NCBI GenBank assembly: GCA_948438565.1
Contig: CAOJLW010000072.1
Location: forward strand, 1 to 9,848
Source: an uncultured Lachnospiraceae bacterium
Lineage (GTDB): Bacteria > Bacillota > Clostridia > Lachnospirales > Lachnospiraceae
Direction of reading: 5' to 3'
DNA: 9,848 bases
The position numbers and the translations under genes are program-made. Below the pieces are notes generated by a model. The model was given only the letters and a program-made list of their open reading frames with translations, was not told where the DNA came from and made no database searches. The stretch's first letter is position 1. Every line of letters starts with the position of its first letter. Of this stretch, positions 7,065-9,848 are shown piece by piece.

Positions 7065-7935
7065 TCTTCAGCCTCCTTTTCAGTAAGCCTTTCCGTTTGT
7101 TGTCCGGTTCACATTTTTGCAACAGTTTCAAATAATGACGTAACCCCTCCTGATCGAGCCTGCGAATCAATTCGCCTTTTAAAGCAACCGAAACCGCTCC
7201 ATTTTCTTCCGATACCACAATCGTCAAAGAATCGCTGACCTCGCTAATCCCGATTGCGGCCCGGTGCCTGGTGCCAAGCTCCTTGCTCAACTCCATATTA
7301 TCCGATAGCGGCAAATAGCAGGTAGCGGATACCACCCGATCTCCGCGTACAATAATCGCGCCATCGTGTAATGGCGTATTTTTTTCAAAAATATTGATTA
7401 AAAGCTGATTGGTCAAAATCGCGTCAACGGCAATTCCCGTCCTTTCGTACTCCGACAGCACCACCGAATCTTCGATCACAATCAACGCCCCGGTTTTAAC
7501 TTTACTCATTTCAAAACAGGCCCGAACCAATTCGTTGATGGTCTTGTTGCTAATCGTCTCCACTTCATTTTTACCAAAGTCAAATGACGCAATCCCCCGC
7601 AGGAAATTTTTTCTGCCGAGCTGTTCTAAGGCCCTCCGCAGCTCCGGTTGAAAAATAATCACCAATGCGGTAATGCCTACGTCAATGGTATTTTTGGCCA
7701 GCCAAAGAATGGTATTCATCTGAAAGACCGCTGCCATAAAAACAAACACCAGAATCACCATCAGGCCTTTTAAAAGGTTCCATGCCCTCGTGCTTTTAAT
7801 CCAAACTAAAATCGTATAAAACAAGAACGCTATAATGACAATTTCCACAATATCGATCACTGTCATTACGGGCAGATCCATCCAAGCCAGATATTTATCT
7901 TTAAATGTGAAAAACATTGACAGCATATGTTCCAT
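7030..7935 (-). CDS. cdaA: Diadenylate cyclase CdaA (c-di-AMP synthase)
   Basis: Makes cyclic di-AMP from two ATP at the membrane; c-di-AMP controls potassium and osmolyte balance and wall homeostasis in Firmicutes. Counting from the chosen ATG (301 aa), three membrane helices lie at about 28-47, 54-72 and 83-96. A short coiled linker (QPELRRALEQLGRKNF) follows, and then the DAC catalytic domain at about 120-270. Its two signature motifs are intact: DGA at 191-193 (LHDGAII) and RHRAA at 223-227. The C-terminus is basic (KRKGLLKRRLK). It is somewhat longer than Bacillus CdaA (about 273 aa). The ATG at 7933-7935 is preferred over a TTG at 7960-7962 because of the well-spaced RBS. Its last 35 nt overlap the start of cdaR, implying translational coupling. 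The cdaA-cdaR-glmM order is the conserved Firmicute arrangement. Confidence 0.96.
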   Translation of the reverse strand: MEHMLSMFFTFKDKYLAWMDLPVMTVIDIVEIVIIAFLFYTILVWIKSTRAWNLLKGLMVILVFVFMAAVFQMNTILWLAKNTIDVGITALVIIFQPELRRALEQLGRKNFLRGIASFDFGKNEVETISNKTINELVRACFEMSKVKTGALIVIEDSVVLSEYERTGIAVDAILTNQLLINIFEKNTPLHDGAIIVRGDRVVSATCYLPLSDNMELSKELGTRHRAAIGISEVSDSLTIVVSEENGAVSVALKGELIRRLDQEGLRHYLKLLQKCEPDNKRKGLLKRRLKNAKQDSQMDYK

Positions 7936-7943
7936 GCGTTCCA

Positions 7944-7951
7944 CTTCCTTT
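7944..7951 (-). promoter_or_regulatory. Ribosome binding site deciding the cdaA start
   Basis: AAAGGAAG on the minus strand lies 8 nt upstream of the ATG at 7933-7935. The longer frame beginning with TTG at 7960-7962 would place this site inside the coding region and has only a poorly spaced AAGGG of its own. Confidence 0.65.
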
Positions 7952-7994
7952 CTGTTTGGCAATGCCCTTGCGAAACATCCCTCTTCTCCGCAGG

Positions 7995-8948
7995 CTACCT
8001 TCTCGCCGTACGTCCGCTTCCCTTCGAGCTAAAATGCTTCACGCGTTTTTCCTTTCCGGCCACATACATCTTAGGAACGGCTTTCACGTAATAATAGTAT
8101 TCATCGTCCTCAAACTGCACCCGCTCTGTCCGGGAATAGTCCAGATTGAAAAACAAAAATTCCAAAATCAACGCAACAGCCATAGACAACAGGGAACCGA
8201 CCACAAGGCCCGGAATCCTGCCGGAAATCCCAAGCAGAACATACCCTGCAAACAATATAATAAAATTGGCCAGCGCGCCGACAATAATGGCCGCTGTCCA
8301 CGCATAATCGATCGAAAGGCTTCGGATACATTGTACAATGACCCCGACCAACAAAAAATCCACGACGACTAAATACATCTCTTTGTTGCCAATCAACTGG
8401 TTTAAAACCGACGTAAATTTTGATATCGCCGCCACATCGGTATTGCTGCCGCCCAATGCCGAAGCATTCTCTTTCACGCCTTCCAAAAAGAACCAGACAA
8501 ACGTACCGCAGACGACGGAAAGAACAGAATACGCTTTCCCGATTAACCCTACGGCGATCGGCATAACAGGACCTAGATGATAATGCAGGCAGACAGGCGT
8601 CAAGAGAGCGTAAATACCGTCTTTAGGCACAAAACGAAAATATAACAGCGCAATTAACAGAAATAAAACGCATGCCACAACTGCGACTTCCAACGACAGA
8701 GCGTACAAATGCAGCAGAAGCACAAACACAGCCAGAACCAGCATCACGCTTACCGGAAAAATGGAACAGGCCAGCGACAATACCAATACGACCGGCAGGG
8801 TATCCAGCTTTGTCATATAACCAATATTTCCATTTATCAGCGAAAAAACACACAATGCTAATGCAAATTTAAAAAGTGGATTGATATACAGGTCATATTT
8901 TCCATATATACTTTTTAATTTCTCTTTTAATTCCAATAACCCTGTCAA
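7995..8948 (-). CDS. Uncharacterised polytopic membrane protein upstream of cdaA (317 aa)
   Basis: No known function recognised. Roughly eight hydrophobic segments are visible (about residues 24-42, 50-64, 66-83, 85-105, 128-155, 193-212, 216-240 and 244-266). A soluble loop lies at about 156-190. A cytoplasmic-looking C-terminal tail of about 50 residues starts with an acidic/aromatic patch (FEDDEYYYYVKAVPK) and ends very basic (KEKRVKHFSSKGSGRTARR). The start is TTG, supported by a strong Shine-Dalgarno 8 nt upstream. It lies 40 nt after the two-helix membrane gene and 59 nt before the cdaA ATG, same strand, no terminator between. It is therefore probably co-transcribed with the c-di-AMP synthase. 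Transporter-permease annotations are possible for proteins of this shape, but nothing seen here, such as an ATP-binding partner, supports one. Confidence 0.8.
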   Translation of the reverse strand: MTGLLELKEKLKSIYGKYDLYINPLFKFALALCVFSLINGNIGYMTKLDTLPVVLVLSLACSIFPVSVMLVLAVFVLLLHLYALSLEVAVVACVLFLLIALLYFRFVPKDGIYALLTPVCLHYHLGPVMPIAVGLIGKAYSVLSVVCGTFVWFFLEGVKENASALGGSNTDVAAISKFTSVLNQLIGNKEMYLVVVDFLLVGVIVQCIRSLSIDYAWTAAIIVGALANFIILFAGYVLLGISGRIPGLVVGSLLSMAVALILEFLFFNLDYSRTERVQFEDDEYYYYVKAVPKMYVAGKEKRVKHFSSKGSGRTARR

Positions 8949-8955
8949 CTTCCTG

Positions 8956-8962
8956 CCCTCCT
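8956..8962 (-). promoter_or_regulatory. Strong ribosome binding site that decides a TTG start
   Basis: AGGAGGG on the minus strand lies 8 nt upstream of the TTG at 8946-8948. No ATG or GTG is near in frame; the first internal Met is residue 45, inside a membrane region. The spacing and strength support TTG as the initiator. Confidence 0.75.
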
Positions 8963-8988
8963 GTCCGTCTTTTCCAGTATGCTTTCTG

Positions 8989-9384
8989 CTATGTCTCTTC
9001 CTCGCGGTAGAGTTTATTGACTCTTTTCAAATGCATATAGTATTTTTTAACTCTCTGGCGGCCTTTTGTATATCGTATATAATATACAATATAAGTAATC
9101 AGCAAATACCCCCCCATGAAGCCGGCATAACATAAAAGCGCCTGAACAGCCGTCTTTTGGATATCAAGAGCGCTTAACTTCTCCATTACCTTTTCCATAT
9201 TATAAAAAAGGAACGCGGCTACTATCACCGCAAAGGCCAGAGTCCCCGATATCATGCTTTTTATCATTTCTTTTGCTATATAATCCTTACAGAAATATTG
9301 AATCATCGGCCGGCATTCCTCCCCTTCCTTCTGGTCAAAAATAGCCAGCCTGGTCATTTCACATACACGTTCCTGATTTAGCAT
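8989..9384 (-). CDS. Uncharacterised two-helix membrane protein (131 aa)
   Basis: Not recognised as a named family. The protein has a hydrophilic N-terminus of about 40 residues containing two Cys, a hydrophobic helix at about residues 43-61, a charged linker (NMEKVMEKLSALDIQK), a second helix at about 80-104, and a strongly basic C-terminal tail (YTKGRQRVKKYYMHLKR). By the positive-inside rule both ends should be cytoplasmic, with the linker outside. The ATG at 9382-9384 has a GAGGG motif a few bases upstream. An internal ATG at 9355-9357 is a weaker alternative. It is the first gene after the predicted promoter, and 40 nt separate it from the next gene, so it probably leads the operon that contains cdaA. 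A codon GGG-GGG pair creates a 7-G run at 9109-9115. It is likely a real gene, because RBS, promoter and spacing all agree; function unknown. Confidence 0.75.
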   Translation of the reverse strand: MLNQERVCEMTRLAIFDQKEGEECRPMIQYFCKDYIAKEMIKSMISGTLAFAVIVAAFLFYNMEKVMEKLSALDIQKTAVQALLCYAGFMGGYLLITYIVYYIRYTKGRQRVKKYYMHLKRVNKLYREEET

Positions 9385-9426
9385 AATCCCTCACGTTCCC
9401 TTGATCGAATTGCATACTTACTAAAT

Positions 9427-9454
9427 AGTATAACATACAACACATTATTTGCAA
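9427..9454 (-). promoter_or_regulatory. Predicted sigma-A-type promoter with extended -10
   Basis: On the minus strand a -10 box TATACT (9427-9432) is preceded by TG one base upstream (extended -10, TGTTATACT). A -35-like TTGCAA lies at 9449-9454, giving a 16-bp spacer. It sits just downstream of the terminator and about 45 nt before the next ATG, so the expected leader is only about 35 nt, too short for a riboswitch. It is the only convincing promoter seen ahead of the run of minus-strand genes. It is predicted from sequence only. Confidence 0.7.
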
Positions 9455-9464
9455 AGATTTTCAT

Positions 9465-9488
9465 AAAAAAAGACGGTAAAATACCGTC
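9465..9488 (-). terminator. Rho-independent terminator after the YvyF-like gene
   Basis: Read on the minus strand, a perfect 7-bp stem (GACGGTA/TACCGTC) closes a 3-nt loop and is followed at once by seven T residues. It begins 17 nt after the TAA stop of the YvyF-like gene. It separates that gene from the promoter and the long gene cluster to the left. Confidence 0.88.
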
Positions 9489-9505
9489 CTTTCCCACTGT
9501 CCTGA

Positions 9506-9848
9506 TTAGTTCTTATCCAAAAAACGCATACGGTCTTTATCCCTGCCGCGCCCGCTGGATTCTTCCGTCTTAGGCGGCATCGCGTACATTTCTTTGAGGT
9601 TATTGGCCATATTACTTTTACATTTCTCACAAAAACGTCCTGTCCTAATCATCGCGCCGCAGCTTTCACATTCAATCCCAACTGCGGATTTATCCGTAAA
9701 AGTCAGCCTCTCTTCACGCACCCACTGTTTAATCTGCTTGACAGAAACATCATTATCATCCGAAATCTCTTGCATGGTAGCCGCTTCATTTTCCCGAATA
9801 TAATCCCTGACCTGCATAAATTTATCTTCTAATTTCCTTCTGCACGTC
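9506..9848 (-). CDS. YvyF-like zinc-finger/HTH protein, partial (5' end beyond window)
   Basis: Resembles the YvyF family (flagellar-operon protein, TIGR03826 type), whose biochemical role is poorly defined. The visible part holds a helix-turn-helix-like stretch (VSVKQIKQWVREERL) and then a Cys cluster, CxxC (ECESCGAM) followed by CxxC (CEKCK), typical of a zinc ribbon. An ATG at 9815-9817 is available, but the frame stays open to the window edge. The codons upstream read TCRRKLEDKF, which fits the first zinc knuckle and helix of this family, so the real start lies to the right of the window. The C-terminal tail is short and charged. It is followed by its own terminator, so it belongs to a different transcription unit from the genes to its left. 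Whether it acts in motility or as a general regulator cannot be told from this fragment. Confidence 0.8.
   Translation of the reverse strand, partial: TCRRKLEDKFMQVRDYIRENEAATMQEISDDNDVSVKQIKQWVREERLTFTDKSAVGIECESCGAMIRTGRFCEKCKSNMANNLKEMYAMPPKTEESSGRGRDKDRMRFLDKN

Noticed and set aside
7936..7962. Nine-residue N-terminal extension of CdaA from a TTG
   Set aside because: The ATG at 7933-7935 has a better spaced ribosome site, and the extension would bury that site in coding sequence.
9385..9464. Possible c-di-AMP (ydaO-type) riboswitch or other leader RNA before the operon
   Set aside because: The predicted leader is only about 35 nt and shows no structured elements, so there is no room for such a riboswitch.

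Overview
The window looks like chromosomal core sequence from a Gram-positive Firmicute of the class Clostridia, most plausibly Lachnospiraceae. This is inferred from gene content (a cdaA-cdaR-glmM core, a YvyF-like protein, an HPr with both His15 and Ser46), strong GGAGG-type ribosome binding sites, moderate base composition and the style of the uncharacterised membrane proteins. No database search was run. Every supported gene lies on the minus strand, so the biological order runs from the right edge to the left edge.

At the right edge (9506-9848) is the 3' part of a YvyF-like zinc-finger/helix-turn-helix protein, which ends in a clear intrinsic terminator (9465-9488). A good sigma-A-type promoter with an extended -10 follows (9427-9454). 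It should drive one long transcription unit that runs off the left edge, since I see no further terminator. The first two genes encode an uncharacterised two-helix membrane protein and an uncharacterised multi-helix membrane protein with a TTG start.

The centre (4281-7935) is the conserved cdaA-cdaR-glmM module. CdaA is a membrane diadenylate cyclase that makes c-di-AMP. CdaR is its membrane-anchored YbbR-domain regulator, here with an unusual Asn/Ser/acidic tail. GlmM is the phosphoglucosamine mutase that feeds UDP-GlcNAc and peptidoglycan synthesis and is known in other Firmicutes to bind and restrain CdaA. An HPr-family phosphocarrier gene follows glmM, where glmS sits in Bacillus.

The left third (1-3984) is a surface-glycan module: a DUF2142 polytopic membrane protein (probable GT-C-type transferase) with a large N-terminal extracytoplasmic domain, a polyprenyl-phosphate-type GT2, a small DUF2304 membrane protein, and an RgpB-like GT2 cut by the left edge. 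The GT2/DUF2304 pair resembles GacI/GacJ of the streptococcal group A carbohydrate system. Together they suggest that a polyprenyl-phosphate sugar is made inside the cell and used outside to decorate a wall polysaccharide. The four genes are tightly coupled (ATGA overlap, 6-nt gap, 34-nt gap) and continuous with the c-di-AMP/GlmM genes. The layout therefore joins second-messenger control, amino-sugar precursor supply and envelope glycan decoration. No RNA genes, mobile elements, CRISPR arrays or long non-coding stretches were seen.
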